Assembly (NCBI GenBank): GCA_039881145.1
Contig: JAYKKI010000095.1
Location: 6,190,501-6,254,500 of the forward strand
Origin: Druceiella hillmani
Taxonomy: Eukaryota > Arthropoda > Insecta > Lepidoptera > Hepialidae
Length of the DNA stretch: 64,000 bases
Reading direction: 5' to 3'
The position numbers were made by a program, and so were the translations under genes. Below the pieces are notes generated by a model. That model was not told the origin of the DNA, ran no database searches, and saw nothing but the letters and a program-made list of their open reading frames with translations. Below are positions 33,823-45,159 of the stretch, piece after piece. Within the stretch, counting starts at the first letter, position 1; every line of letters starts with the position of its first letter.

Positions 33823-34710
33823 GTGTGAAACTAAATACAGCTTGACGAATGAGCGTGCCCAAAAATATTAGTTCGATATTTGTACATGAAGTCTTGTGTT
33901 TACTTCCGTTTTATTTTTTAACCGATTTCATCTTGGAGATACTAGTTATAATACATTGCAGCAAAGAAGAGAAGTTGATTGGTAAAATTGATTTCTGACT
34001 GAGAAAAAGAGAAATGTTGTACCCTAATTTATTGGAAGAACTCTTGGATTTCTGATTATTGCGCTCGCGCAACCATCACTTTTTGCTACATGAGCATTTG
34101 GATCCTATCATATATATCAATCCTATTATATTAAAATTCTCCACGTTTCCTCGGTGTAATATTGTACAACTACCTGGGCATGATTGCACCATAGTATATC
34201 TTGAAACATGTCATTGTTAGGTTTTTTAGAGTCATTGATTTTATAACTTGTTTTTTTTTATTATTTTAATAACTGCGTAAATATATAAATAAAAAATAAT
34301 AGCTTCAATATTTCATCAGTGCTAGAGAATGGTCTTAATCGCCATATCTTTTCATAAGGCTTGATATAATTACGAGAGTGCTTTAAAAGCTAGAAAGGAA
34401 CTGAGTATAAACAAATTATTAATATTTTACTTGAAGGATTCCACATTATGTACATCTGGAGTGCATATCCAAGCAGAGCGTTTCAAGTATTTGCAGTTTA
34501 AAAGAAAATGAAAATTCATTGAAAATTAATATACCTAATCACAATAGAGCAATCGGCATATATCTACTATTGATCTCACTCATGACTTTTATAATATTTA
34601 CCCTGTGTCAGTCAATATGATTATAAGCTGGTTCAAGTGATTATCTACGCAATATAACCTGCAGAGAAAAGAAATCAAAATTTATTAAAAAATATTCACT
34701 GCATCTTCAG
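33823..34710. other. AT-rich DNA, nothing recognised
   Basis: No repeat or frame could be supported. Confidence 0.5.
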
Positions 34711-34781
34711 ACACAACATCCACTCCAGATTTACTAGATCCCTGCAAGGCAGCTACAGCCGAGTCCATAGAACTGGAATGA
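34711..34781 (+). other. Candidate small terminal exon
   Basis: After a possible acceptor (gcatcttcag, ending 34710) a short GC-balanced stretch reads T-S-T-P-D-L-L-D-P-C-K-A-A-T-A-E-S-I-E-L-E and then a stop at 34779-34781. Its codon use looks protein-like, unlike the surroundings, and it would be the acidic C-terminal tail of some protein. The polypyrimidine tract is poor and I do not recognise the peptide, so chance is a real alternative. Confidence 0.2.
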
Positions 34782-35010
34782 ATTAGTGTTAAAGCGTTTA
34801 GTGATAGGCGTCACTGGACCGTTGACGTGTCTAATCACGTTTTATGACCAGTTTTTGTATATTAATTATTCCGGCGTAATGGATCGGCACTCTCTTTTAT
34901 TTAATGAAACAATTTATCTTTGCCTTCTTTCTCGTTTCCTTCAAATGTTTATAACAATCGAACACAAGTTTTTTAATAAAGTATTAAAATATAAAAATAT
35001 ATATTTTAAT
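34782..35010. other. AT-rich DNA, nothing recognised
   Basis: A 77-codon frame (34786-35019) starts from a non-ATG codon and shows no domain. Confidence 0.45.
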
Positions 35011-35287
35011 CACAATTAAATGAAACTACGTGATGTAGTGTTATTTCTACTTTCTTTAAGTTCTTTACCACGACCTAGGTTTCGTTGTATTACAACTCTT
35101 CAGGTGGGCTATTAGCAAGGATTAAAGGGCTATTAGCAATCTTTGCTAATAGCCCACCTGAAGATGTTGTAATGAACAACCAAACTTAGGTCGTGGTAAA
35201 GAACTTAAAGAAAGTAGAAATAATACTACATCACATTTAATTGTGAATAATGAATTTTTACAAAATTAACGCCAAATATATTCAATT
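35011..35287. mobile_element. Palindromic hammerhead-like element, copy 2
   Basis: Two arms of about 100 bp lie in inverted orientation around a centre containing gggctattagcaa twice directly and once inverted. From centre outward each arm reads: cccacctgaaga, stem II, gaaac, cctaggtcgtgg, then aaagaacttaaagaaag, a stem-loop of the actacatcacgtagt type and aattgtg. The right end extends into aacgccaaatatattca. An 11-bp direct repeat, tatattttaat, borders it at 35000-35010 and 35288-35298. The left arm keeps an intact ribozyme-like core; the right arm's core is mutated (gaacaaccaaac). Confidence 0.8.
35068..35107 (-). ncRNA. Type I hammerhead ribozyme candidate (canonical core)
   Basis: Minus strand, 5' to 3': CCAC (stem I), CTGAAGA, GTTGT-AAT-ACAAC (stem II, five perfect pairs), GAAA, CCTAGGTC, GTGG (stem I, pairs with CCAC). 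The conserved CUGANGA and GAAA boxes and a GUC triplet are all exact and correctly ordered. Stem III would be A-C-C pairing with G-G-U across a 2-base loop. Because ACCTAGGT is self-complementary, two molecules could form a good stem III together, as known for Penelope-like and retrozyme hammerheads. Cleavage is predicted between 35072 and 35071. Stem I loop contacts cannot be judged. Confidence 0.6.
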
Positions 35288-35493
35288 TATATTTTAATAT
35301 TTTTGAAATGTTAAGGTTAATTAACAATATAACTAATTTTCTGATAGTCAAATTGAAATATACTTGTGACAATAATTATAATTAAATAAAAATACGTAAA
35401 AACATATTTGATGAAATGTTTGCTACATAAAGAATAACTTCTAGTAAACCAAATAAAAATTGCGGTATGACTACTAAACTAATATAACTAAAG

Positions 35494-35547
<54 letters not shown>

Positions 35548-36537
35548 ATAAAACTAATATAACTAAAATATTTCAAATGTACAAAATTATAATTACATAA
35601 TTAAAATGTATTTATATATCAATCTAAACTATATTTAAAAATTCAAGATAATGCAAGGGAAAAATAATTTGCATTTAGTATTTTTGTGATGTTCACACAG
35701 TAAAAATGGAGTATAAATTATATGGTGTCAGGAAAATTCCTGATATCAGAATTCAGTTCATTCCAAAGTTTTGCTTGTTGGACAGAAAAGGAAAGTTCTT
35801 GTGGAAAATAGCCGTGCATTCATATCATAACATATTTTATTCCTATCGCTCGAATGATAATAATTATTTTTTTAATTTTTAGCTTTAATACTTTTTAATA
35901 CTAACCCGATACCATTTGCCAGTTTAATAAATTTTAATTTAATTTCAGGTGTTTACCTTTCAACGTGCTGAAATATTACGTTGACACTAATAACTGCATC
36001 AGTATTAGCCATTCAGAATATATAGGCTTCTTCCCTAGAGCATGAAGTTGTATTTCTATTGTAGCATGAGAATAATTCTACCAGATAATTCCAACTAAAG
36101 TTAGAGTCTGTATCAAAAATGCTTTTTTAATTTTTCTAAATTGTATATATACTGCCGCTCTGGACACAGATTAACGTGAAGATCAAAATTTACTCCTTTG
36201 AATCTTTAAAATCAATGCTTAGCTGCGTCATAGGAAAGTATACCTTTACCCATCGCTGTGTGTATAAAATACTAAATTCAATTCATGAAGTAAAAGCACT
36301 TCAAAGTGTAGTTCTTGAATCCCCATAACTTTCCTGAAATAGCTGGAAAGAAGTAGTATTAGTTGTCAATCTGATATAATTCTATCTATATTTATAGTTT
36401 CGCGCCGTCTAGTTTTACCGAGACGGAACAAACAGCGATTATGCTGCACCATATTCCTGTTTCGGTAAAGGTTTCATTGTTTCAGTAAAGTCTTGCGTTA
36501 ATAGTTACAAGATGTTAATAGAATATACAAATGTAAA
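35288..36537. other. AT-rich DNA with a (TA)n run at 35496-35542
   Basis: The TA run is flanked on both sides by aaactaatataactaaa, a direct repeat that may mark slippage or a deletion. Nothing else recognised. Confidence 0.55.
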
Positions 36538-36770
36538 ATATATTTAGCGTTAATTTTGTACAAATTCATTATTCACAATTAAATTAAACTACGTGATATA
36601 ATATTGTTACTACTTTCTTTAAGTTCTTTACCACGACCTAGGTTTCTTATTTTAGTCAATCTTTGCTAATAAACCACCTGAAGATGTTGTAATACAACGA
36701 AACCTAGGTCGAAGTAAAGAATTTAAATAAAGTAGAAATAATACTATATAACGTAGTTTCATTTAATTGA
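36538..36770. mobile_element. Palindromic hammerhead-like element, copy 3 (inverted)
   Basis: Orientation is opposite to copies at 35.0 and 46.1 kb: it starts with atatatttagcgttaatt, the complement of their right terminus, and ends cgtagtttcatttaattg. The left arm has lost the inner half of its core after taggtttc. The right arm keeps CTGAAGA (36678), the GTTGT/ACAAC stem, GAAA (36699) and CCTAGGTC, but the stem I 3' strand is GAAG instead of GTGG and cannot pair. No clear target duplication was found. Confidence 0.75.
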
Positions 36771-36989
36771 AAATACGCAAAGCTGCACTCTGCAACTTTT
36801 GAGACATATAATTTGATATTAATATTTGAAGTCTGATATAATCACTTTAAAAGAGTTTCCTTGTAAAATTGGAAAAATTAGGATCGTCTTAAAAATAATT
36901 TAATTAAAAAAAAATATCAGTGAGAACGAACGATAAGTTTGAATTAGAAAATCTTTCGTTTTTCTTTACATCTTTAAAAGAATGTTATC

Positions 36990-37460
36990 ACTTTAGGTGG
37001 TGAGAACGTCACACCAACAAGTTGGAATTGATCCAAAATTAGATAGTCTGAACTTACTGCGCTGCTCCTCGGCTACTCGATTGACCCATTTTCTTCTTAC
37101 GTTGAACTCATTGATATAAGCACCCAGTAGGTAGAGATAGTTAAAAGATATTTTTTTCTCTGAACTTAGTATGCAATTTAAATGGTGAGAACGTCACATC
37201 AATTTGTTAGAATTGATCGAAAATTAGTTCGTCTAAAGTTGGTGCGCTGCCCATTGAAATAAGAGCACAGTAAAATGAGATGGTTAAGAAACGGTTTTTT
37301 CTTTTGAACTTACTATGCAAGTTAGTGGTAAAAACGTTAACCAACTAGTCCGAATTGATCCAAAGTTAAGTTTTCTATACTTGCTATGGTTTTGGCCCAT
37401 TTTAAATTAAACTCTTTAATGTAACAGCTCAGTAAAATGAGACGATTAAGCTTGGAACTT
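36990..37460 (+). repeat. Diverged tandem repeat, three copies
   Basis: tggtgagaacgtcac at 36998 and 37183 and tggtaaaaacgtta at 37326 mark three units. They also share gaattgatccaaa(a/g)tta and agtaaaatgaga-type blocks. Steps are about 185 and 143 bp, so one unit carries a deletion. Confidence 0.7.
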
Positions 37461-38229
37461 GATATAATTGCTTGAATTTAATTATTATTAAAGTACAACG
37501 TGTAAATGTCCGCTGAACAATTTTGGGTAGTAGCAGTTTAACATATCAACTTTAAGGGAATTAAAGGTTGATATAATTGACCAAATTTCTATCGTTTTAT
37601 TTAGTGATTTTTGACGTAGAAAGATAATAAAAGAAATAACGGTCGTAATACCTTTATTATAGTCTTTAATAAAAACAGTTCTGTGATATAAAAAAGGAAG
37701 CTTAATGAATAAAATAATAAAAGCTTGTTATGTGGATTTCGTAGTCAAAAAGGAAATGTCATACTTTTGTCGCATTTCTCAATCTGACACAGATGTAAGT
37801 GTGTCAATTTCGAATTCAATTCAATTTTCAAAATTTCAACAAAAACATTTTGAGATAGGTTCTATTATCAAATTATTAAACCTTAATATTAAGCTTTTAA
37901 AGCTAAATAAGGTAATGGGTAATATCGCACTCCTCACCCCTCTTAAAAATGGGAAAAAAATTTAAACACCAGTATTTGATTAGAATTTTCAGCTAAGTTT
38001 ATTTGGTTGACTTGTCTGAACCATTTCAAAAAATACATTAAACTGCAGAAACCGACTTTGTGAATGTTTCGACAAAGTTAATCAATGTGGCTATAATTCA
38101 CTTGTGGTCAATTAGATAAAACCTGGCAGGCATGAGCATATCTTGTACTACGAGGATTCCAAGGTGTGCATTTAGGTACTTATATTCATTTAAGGATACA
38201 TGGTTTTACTTTGAAATTATTTCACTACA
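37461..38229. other. AT-rich DNA, nothing recognised
   Basis: The 86-codon frame at 37705-37965 begins with ATG (M-N-K-I-I-K-A) and is Lys/Asn/Ile-rich; it has no motif and is probably chance in AT-rich DNA. Confidence 0.45.
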
Positions 38230-38470
38230 TATGAAACGAAAGAAACATTTTTTCGAGTATTTAGTTTGCCCTTGTAAAATTTTCATATAAATATTTTTGA
38301 GCTTTGACTTATTGAGTTACGTGCAGATTATATGCAAAATTTCAAATTTCAACGTCAAGTGGTATCTGAGATAACGACCCTAACATATATGTACACAAAC
38401 ACGTAAGTGATTTACAAGGGTCGGTTTTTCCTTTGGAGGTTTGAACCACAAAATATTTTTTAAAAATTTA
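38230..38470 (-). mobile_element. Dispersed repeat family B, inverted fragment
   Basis: Minus strand reads ggttcaaacctccaaagg, aaaaaccgacccttgtaaatc, tgacgttgaaatttgaaat and a tttatatgaaaat unit, the family-B order. Confidence 0.65.
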
Positions 38471-38650
38471 AAAAACTTCAATGAAAATAAAAAAAAATAA
38501 TGTACCTACAATTTCGATAAATGTTTAATATTTCGTCCACCTGCTAAATGAATGATTTTGCCTCACTTTTGGTCTACAGTAGACACAAAACGCTGTTTAT
38601 ATTGAATTCGTTTATATGTCTAGCGTACTATGTATATTTAAAAATAATAA

Positions 38651-38702
<52 letters not shown>
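38651..38702. repeat. (TA)n microsatellite
   Basis: About 26 TA units without interruption. Confidence 0.97.
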
Positions 38703-38705
<3 letters not shown>

Positions 38706-39735
38706 GAATTGTGACAGAACACCCGCATACACCTCGAAAACTTAGTATTAGAAAAGGAAGTGTGTAATTTTAATATTTTTTCGTACTAGGTTACCCTGTT
38801 ACTTGTAAGGGAATATAATAGGTACTTCTCACTCCTCACTTATAAAATACTAGGTCATATGTTGCTGTGCACACACTTATTTGCCAGGTGTACGGTTGGA
38901 AATATGCAACGTAAATACTTGTCATAAAGTATTCAAAATTGTTTTTTTTTATTATGTAACGGCATTTCCAGCAATGTCTCCCAATACAAAACGATACTAC
39001 ATAAGGTATTGAAAACTTTATAGAAGCCATATAATAGTTGGTTAAAATGGAGGTGAAAATATAAATAAACAATATTCTGATGGCATATAAGACGTTTATA
39101 TTTTTATAGCTGGCTTTTTATACATTTCAAAATTCCAATTGCATTATATACATTCATTTATTAATAACTACACTTTTTTTTACTATACATATATTTACAC
39201 ATATTGCCATATTTATATATATTTTGGTCTTTCACTTATATGAATCAAACTAAACAAAAAGTTTCAAAAATAAAATAGAATGATTACTGTTCTATTGTTT
39301 TAAAACCATTTGTTACGTGGCTTTAAAAACATATGTGCACCAAATCTCAATTTGCAATAGAGCTTAGACGGACTTGAGAAAATCTAGTAGGAATCAAGCA
39401 CAAAGCACGAGTATATGGAATACTAGCTTGTCCAAATGTTAGGAATATGAACTTATTACGTGGACCGTTTTTTGTTTCAATCTTTCCTAAGAAGGGTATG
39501 TCGCTTTGTTTATTTTGCTCTTACAGAGTTTAGTCATTGCGAACAAAGACAGAAAGCTGCGTATTTTGTAACAGGTATCTGCGGTACGTCATACGCTAAT
39601 ATGTCCGTTCCACGCAAATACTTCGTACTGGTACGGATTACAGTATATTCGCCCCACCTCTAATTGGAGACTAGTTCCTCCACAAAATCATATTAATGTC
39701 TCATTTGAAACATAACAAATGTAAAATTGATGAGC
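38703..39735. other. AT-rich DNA, nothing recognised
   Basis: Frames at 38836-39072 (minus) and 39460-39663 (plus) show no recognisable protein features. Confidence 0.45.
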
Positions 39736-39739
39736 AGGT

Positions 39740-39905
39740 GCGGGGAGGTGTTGGCAATTAACGCGACCCCACTAACGACGTCGTCACGGAGCACCGAACG
39801 GCATTCCGAATAAAAAACGCGTTACCATCTGCCTTTCCGCTTTCAACCTTCACTCCACGCGTGATTTGAGATATTTACACTAGCACCTTCGTCATTAGGG
39901 CCAAG
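39740..39905. promoter_or_regulatory. GC-richer island, enhancer candidate
   Basis: Contains caattaacgcgacc, ccactaacgacgtcgtcacg, aaaaaacgcgttacc, cgtcattagggcc and gtcttaattacgggcc. Several are TAAT-type homeodomain sites within CpG-rich sequence. No frame of note. Confidence 0.3.
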
Positions 39906-41876
39906 TCTTAATTACGGGCCAACCACGAAATGTTCGTAATCTCGATAGTATATAATAGATAATTTTTCGAAGTCTGAAAATATATACATAGTATTTTTCT
40001 CATAAATTCTATGTTTAATAAGATATTACTGCTACCATACTTTGTTATTGACTGCATTATGAATCTGATTACAGACTGTGTAATGTTCTCTTTTGTGATA
40101 ATAGGAAATGAACTCACTCATTTTTTCATCGAATGGGGTAACTTACATCGATGAAAACTTAGAAAATATTAATTCAGTTTCTCTGTTTAAAAAGCTATGG
40201 ATAATGTTCTTGACTACATCTGTCGATTTCGATTCCATGCACGATCAGATGTAATGTTCTGCAAGTGGGAATATAATTAAAATTGTCTCCTGGAATGTTA
40301 TGCGCGATATCTGATATCGATCCTGACAACTAAACCAGAGTTTTCCAAGGAGAAAATTATATAATGTAGAAAATTGTATTATAGATCAAAGCGAGAAATG
40401 ATTGAAAGCCGTATACTGCAGCCAAATTTAGCATTGTGGAAACATACTATTCAATAAATCTAAACGTAAAACTCTGACTCACTCACGCATACTTTTCCAG
40501 ATTAAATCTACAGGAATTTAATTGCCTTTATCTCCTATTTTATGTCTTAAAGAGAAACTTAGCTCATTTTATAGTACGGTTTTTGATGGCATTTCACTTC
40601 TATTTGTCGAGTTTCTTTAAGGTTTAATGGCTGACACAGAATGATAACGCTGAAGTTTTACATAGATTTTAATTTTTCCTTTTCTGTTCTGTTTACACTT
40701 CGTTGTAGATAGGTATTATTTCAGAATACATGTCTATTTTTGGGTATGAAAAGTGGCTCAATTGCATTCTTAAACACTCAATTTCGTTCAATGAAACTAA
40801 TATAGTTTTAGATACTTCAAAGAAAATCATATATTATACATTTTTCCACATTGTTTAAAGTTATTTTTTGTTGTAATAGATTATTCTTTGATGTAATAGG
40901 TATATATTATTTAGTTAAAGGCCATTGATCGGGGTACAAATTTTATTTATTTTTATTAGATTCAAATCGATATCGTAAATGACCATGATTTTAAAAATAT
41001 CTTGTTCTCTATTTAAAGGGTCCTTCTCAATATTATACCATATGACTACGTAGTAAGAGCGGTGGTGGCGGAACATCCTTCATTATCACGTATGAGCATA
41101 TGTTTGAAATTAATTTTACATATTGAATTGAATGATATATCACGTGTAATATATGAATAAGAATGATATATCATGTGTAAAATGTTGATAAAATATAACG
41201 TTTTCCTTTTAAGTATTGGTATATTTTAGAAGAACGATAGCATGATCACAACAACAGGGATCTATTTTCAACCTTCAGAAACAGATCCTCAAAGATAGGA
41301 TCTCATGAGTTGACAAAACATCAATAAGAAATATGTACTGAATTGCGTTTTATTCTACTGAACCGACACAAAAATTAAAGGATTCCTGAATCGAATTTTT
41401 AAATGTTACGCAAAATAAATCTTGCGGCAAATTTCTTTCAGCCAGTCAAGTTTGCATTAATTAAAAATTAAGTATTAGAAAAAATATAAACAAAAATTTA
41501 ACGATTAATAATTATGACAGATCAACTCGCATATCCAAAGTGTAACTTCTTTCGCATTGTAATTCACTTGCGTAAAATTCCTTATATCCTAATCAAACCA
41601 ACCGCAGCTTGTAAAATTATTTAAAAATAATATTATTTTAATTGAGTACTCTATTTATTTTAATTAATCCTCGTTATCAAAATTAAAATCATTAAGTTAT
41701 TATTAACTTAAAATAGACCATGGTATGGCACAATTAATTTTAATTTTAAATAACAAAGATAACTTTTAAGAAATCCATCCATAGTAATATGTTCTCTTGC
41801 TGTCTCTTGCTGTAAAAATACACCTTGATATTTTCGAAATTGCATGACAATAAATTCTTATGTTATTGATTTTAAA
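39906..41876. other. AT-rich DNA without a gene
   Basis: Only base-bias sequence; a short gatatatca(c/t)gtgtaa duplication lies at about 41132-41178. Confidence 0.5.
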
Positions 41877-42803
41877 TTTTGTAATAAACGAAATGATTGC
41901 AATAAAACTCGAGGAGTAGTTATTAGTGCTGTTATTAATTTTAACATGTTAGCGTTACGGACCCATAAGCGTTACCCACGGAATTATTCAACGTACATGG
42001 ACACTTTCCTCTCTCTTCTTCCCGCTTCACTCCGGCTTTACCCCCCTTTTACTGCGTTGAACGGTAACGATAACAGTGTGATGGTAAATATCAGAATTAT
42101 TCACCACTATTTGTAATAAATTAAATAACTGCAATAAAACTCGAGGAGTAGTTCTTTGTGCTGTTATTAATTCTAACACGTAAGCGTTACGGACCCATAA
42201 GCGTTACCCATGGAATTATTCAACGTACATGTACACTTGCCTCTCTCTTCTTCCCGCTTCACTCCGGCTTTGCCTCCCTTTTACTGCGTTGAACGGTAAC
42301 GATAACAGTGTGATGGTAAATAACAGAATTATTCACCACTATTTGTAATAAATTAAATAACTGCAGTAAAACTCGAGGAGTAGTTCTTTGTGCTGTTATT
42401 AATTCTAACACGTAAGCGTTACGGACCCATAAGCGTTACCCATGGAATTATTCAACGTACATGTACACTTGCCTCTCTCTTCTTCCCGCTTCACTCCGGC
42501 TTTGCCTCCCTTTTACTGCGTTGAACGGTAACGATAACAGTGTGATGGTAAATAACAGAATTATTCACCACTATTTGTAATAAATTAAATAACTGCAGTA
42601 AAACTCGAGGAGTAGTTCTTTGTGCTGTTATTAATTCTAACACGTAAGCGTTACGGACCCATAAGCGTTACCCATGGAATTATTCAACGTACATGTACAC
42701 TTTCTCCCTCTTCTCCCTGCTTCGCTCACGGCTTTATCCCCCTTTTACTGTGTTGAACGGTAATGGTAACAGTGATGGTAAATAACAGAATTATTCACCA
42801 ATA
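41877..42803 (+). repeat. 232-bp tandem array, 4 copies
   Basis: gca(a/g)taaaactcgagg recurs at 41899, 42131, 42363 and 42595, an exact 232-bp period. Copies 2 and 3 are almost identical; the first and last diverge more, as expected at array edges. Each unit is GC-richer than the flanks, with cgttacggacccataagcg, a pyrimidine tract (ctctctcttcttcccgc) and gttgaacggtaacgataac. The frame at 41844-42116 is an accident of copy 1. Confidence 0.95.
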
Positions 42804-43505
42804 ATTCTCTATTAAATTTTTCCATGTCACACGTCTAAAGGAATTACCTTATAAAATACACATTAATCAAGCGGAAAGAGAAGGTTGTATATGAGCTAAA
42901 ATAACTACAAAACGTTTAACTCTTTATCTATTCGTTAATCTAGAAATAAATATAAAACGGTATTTGGTGCGTCTGTCCATCTGTAATACGTTCAATACAG
43001 CAGTAGTTTCAACTAATTATAAAATTAAACGCTGTAAAAAAGCATGTGAAGATTATGCTTTTGACTCCAGGTCACTGAAATAGAAATTCTCAGATTGGAT
43101 TTGGAAAATGGAAAAATAACCATGCTTATCAACGGGAAGTAGTAAAAATGGAATAATTTCTGCGTCCACTTAAAAAAAATACGACGTATAAATTGAAAGA
43201 ACTGTAATTGGTACGCCTTTGTTGTACCTGTAGCAACCTAATTTTAAAGTCAAATATTTCGGATAAGGATTATTTTGAAATTATCAGTTATAATATATAT
43301 ATTAAATATAATATATTTCAAGCATAAATTCGTTTTATTAATATATTGAAAAAAAATTTAAAACCCTAATTTTTTTAAAATTATTCTAACAATGAAATTA
43401 TTCGAAATGTTTTTCAAAGAATTTATATCTCAATGAGAATATAACATAAATTAATATAGCCATGAAATAAAGTAATGTATTTGTATTTTTTACCATTTCA
43501 ATAAG
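42804..43505. other. AT-rich DNA, nothing recognised
   Basis: No feature supported. Confidence 0.5.
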
Positions 43506-43661
43506 ACTGTGATATTGTGAATAAGCATTTCACTGTGATATTGTGAATAAGCATTTCACTGTGATATTGTAAATAAGCATTTCACTGTGATATTGTGAAT
43601 AAGTATTTCACTGTGATATTGTGAATAAGCATTTCACTGTGATATTGTGAATAAGCATGTT
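43506..43661 (+). repeat. 26-bp minisatellite, 6 copies
   Basis: actgtgatattgtgaataag recurs every 26 bp from 43506 to 43636 with two single-base changes. Confidence 0.97.
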
Positions 43662-44357
43662 TTGTTGACTGACGAAATTGGAGTACATTAAAAGATAGAA
43701 CCCTTAAAAATTACGGAGGTCGAATAAATTCCAACCACAAATTTATTGTGCCTTACTTGTTCTAAAGTATTAGGGATCAAGTAAATTTTACGAAATAAGT
43801 CATCGCAGTAAAATACCTCTTGATTATTAAAAAAAGAAGTCCAAACAATAAAAGAAAGTAAAATAAAAAAGGCAGTAAACATAAAACACTTATTTGCTAA
43901 TTAACATTTAAAATAAAGTTCAGTACCATAAAATATAGAAAAATTTCTCAATTCAGAGTGAAATTTAATTGGATTGAAGTAAATAATCGATGCAATCTAG
44001 ATATACTTACACTTCATTATAATATTTTGAACAATCCAATTTATCCAATATATCTTAGAAGCAGATGTAGTTACTTGTTTATTCACGACCCCCAAGCTGT
44101 GAAAACCAGCTGAATTTTCTTTGTACCTGAGTATTAGTTAGACCTAAGGTATGCATTCCAGTTTTATTACATATAGTTTTTCTCTCTTGATTATTTCCAA
44201 CATAGGTACGAAACTGAATAGCTGTTTTTGAAGACACAGATCATTTTATAAACTCTACATTGATAAACATAAAATTGGACGCCTATTCCGAACAACGGCG
44301 ACAGAAATCAAAACGTCTTATTTTAATGTTATGTTAACAATTACAAATTAACATAAC
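43662..44357. other. AT-rich DNA, nothing recognised
   Basis: A 64-codon minus-strand frame (43882-43688) has no recognised feature. Confidence 0.5.
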
Positions 44358-44370
44358 AAAAAATGTTTTC

Positions 44371-44523
44371 AAATATTGAATATATCTGGCGTTAATTTTG
44401 TAGAAATTCATTATTCATAATTAAATGAAACTACGTGATGTAGTATTATTTCTTCTTTCTTTAAGTTCTTAACCACGACCTAGGTTTCGTTGTATTACAA
44501 CATCTTCAGGTCCATTTAACTGT
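44371..44523 (-). mobile_element. Single-arm copy of the hammerhead-like element
   Basis: A 13-bp direct repeat, aaaaaatgttttc, flanks it exactly (44358-44370 and 44524-44536). Inside is one complete arm on the minus strand, from cctgaaga through gaaacctaggtcgtgg, the actacatcacgtagt stem-loop and ttcattta to the terminus aacgcca. So one arm alone can be the inserted unit, and the palindromes at 35.0, 36.5 and 46.1 kb are inverted dimers of it. Core boxes are intact (CTGAAGA 44503-44509, GAAA about 44485-44488), but the stem I 5' strand is GGAC and does not pair with GTGG. Confidence 0.8.
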
Positions 44524-44739
44524 AAAAAATGTTTTCGTATTTCAGTAAGATTGAATCTATTTATTGCTAAGCTATAGCATCTGGATTGCGCTTACAACAC
44601 GATACCTGAACCGATATTGAAGAGTGCACGTTATATTATAAAGAGCAACGAGTACGTCAATGGTTTTTTTTCCTTTCTGACATATAATTTCCCTCCATTC
44701 GAGTATAAGTCACGTCAAATTTGCACCTGTGTAACGCAT

Positions 44740-44965
44740 GCAACGTTAGTCGACCCATCTGTAACCGACTATTTTCTCTTCCCGCACATAAATACACGTC
44801 TGATAATTGTGCTGATAATTGTTGGCAGCAATAAGGGTAATTATCGCGCCGGTACCCCGCTACGCAGCCGCTAACGACCTAGTCACGACGCATTCGTAAA
44901 AGAGTGACGACACAGACACAGGTAGCTGTCCAGCCTCGATACATAATATGGCTAATTAGCTTTCG
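44740..44965. promoter_or_regulatory. GC-richer island, enhancer candidate
   Basis: Holds gataattgtgctgataattg, gggtaattatcgcgccggtac, gccgctaacgacc and tggctaattagc, the last a palindromic homeodomain site. An 85-codon frame (44617-44874) runs into it but is not protein-like. Confidence 0.35.
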
Positions 44966-45159
44966 TTGTCTATTTCTGCAACACACTTTTTATCGTTTTG
45001 CAATATGCGATTTTGTCGAAGCAACTCGTTCCCAACGTGTTTAAGAATCTATACATGTGATTAAGTCGATAAAGATCTGAGTCTATAGATTGAATTTGTT
45101 TAAGTAAAACTAAGTGCCATCTACTAAAGACACGCCACTAAATATAAAACAACAGTTTT

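Noticed and set aside
35011..35287. Ordinary cut-and-paste MITE
   Set aside because: Termini differ between the two ends, single-arm copies occur, and flanking duplications vary (11-13 bp), which does not fit a fixed transposase target duplication.
43506..43661. CRISPR array
   Set aside because: Units are directly contiguous with no unique spacers, and the host is eukaryotic.
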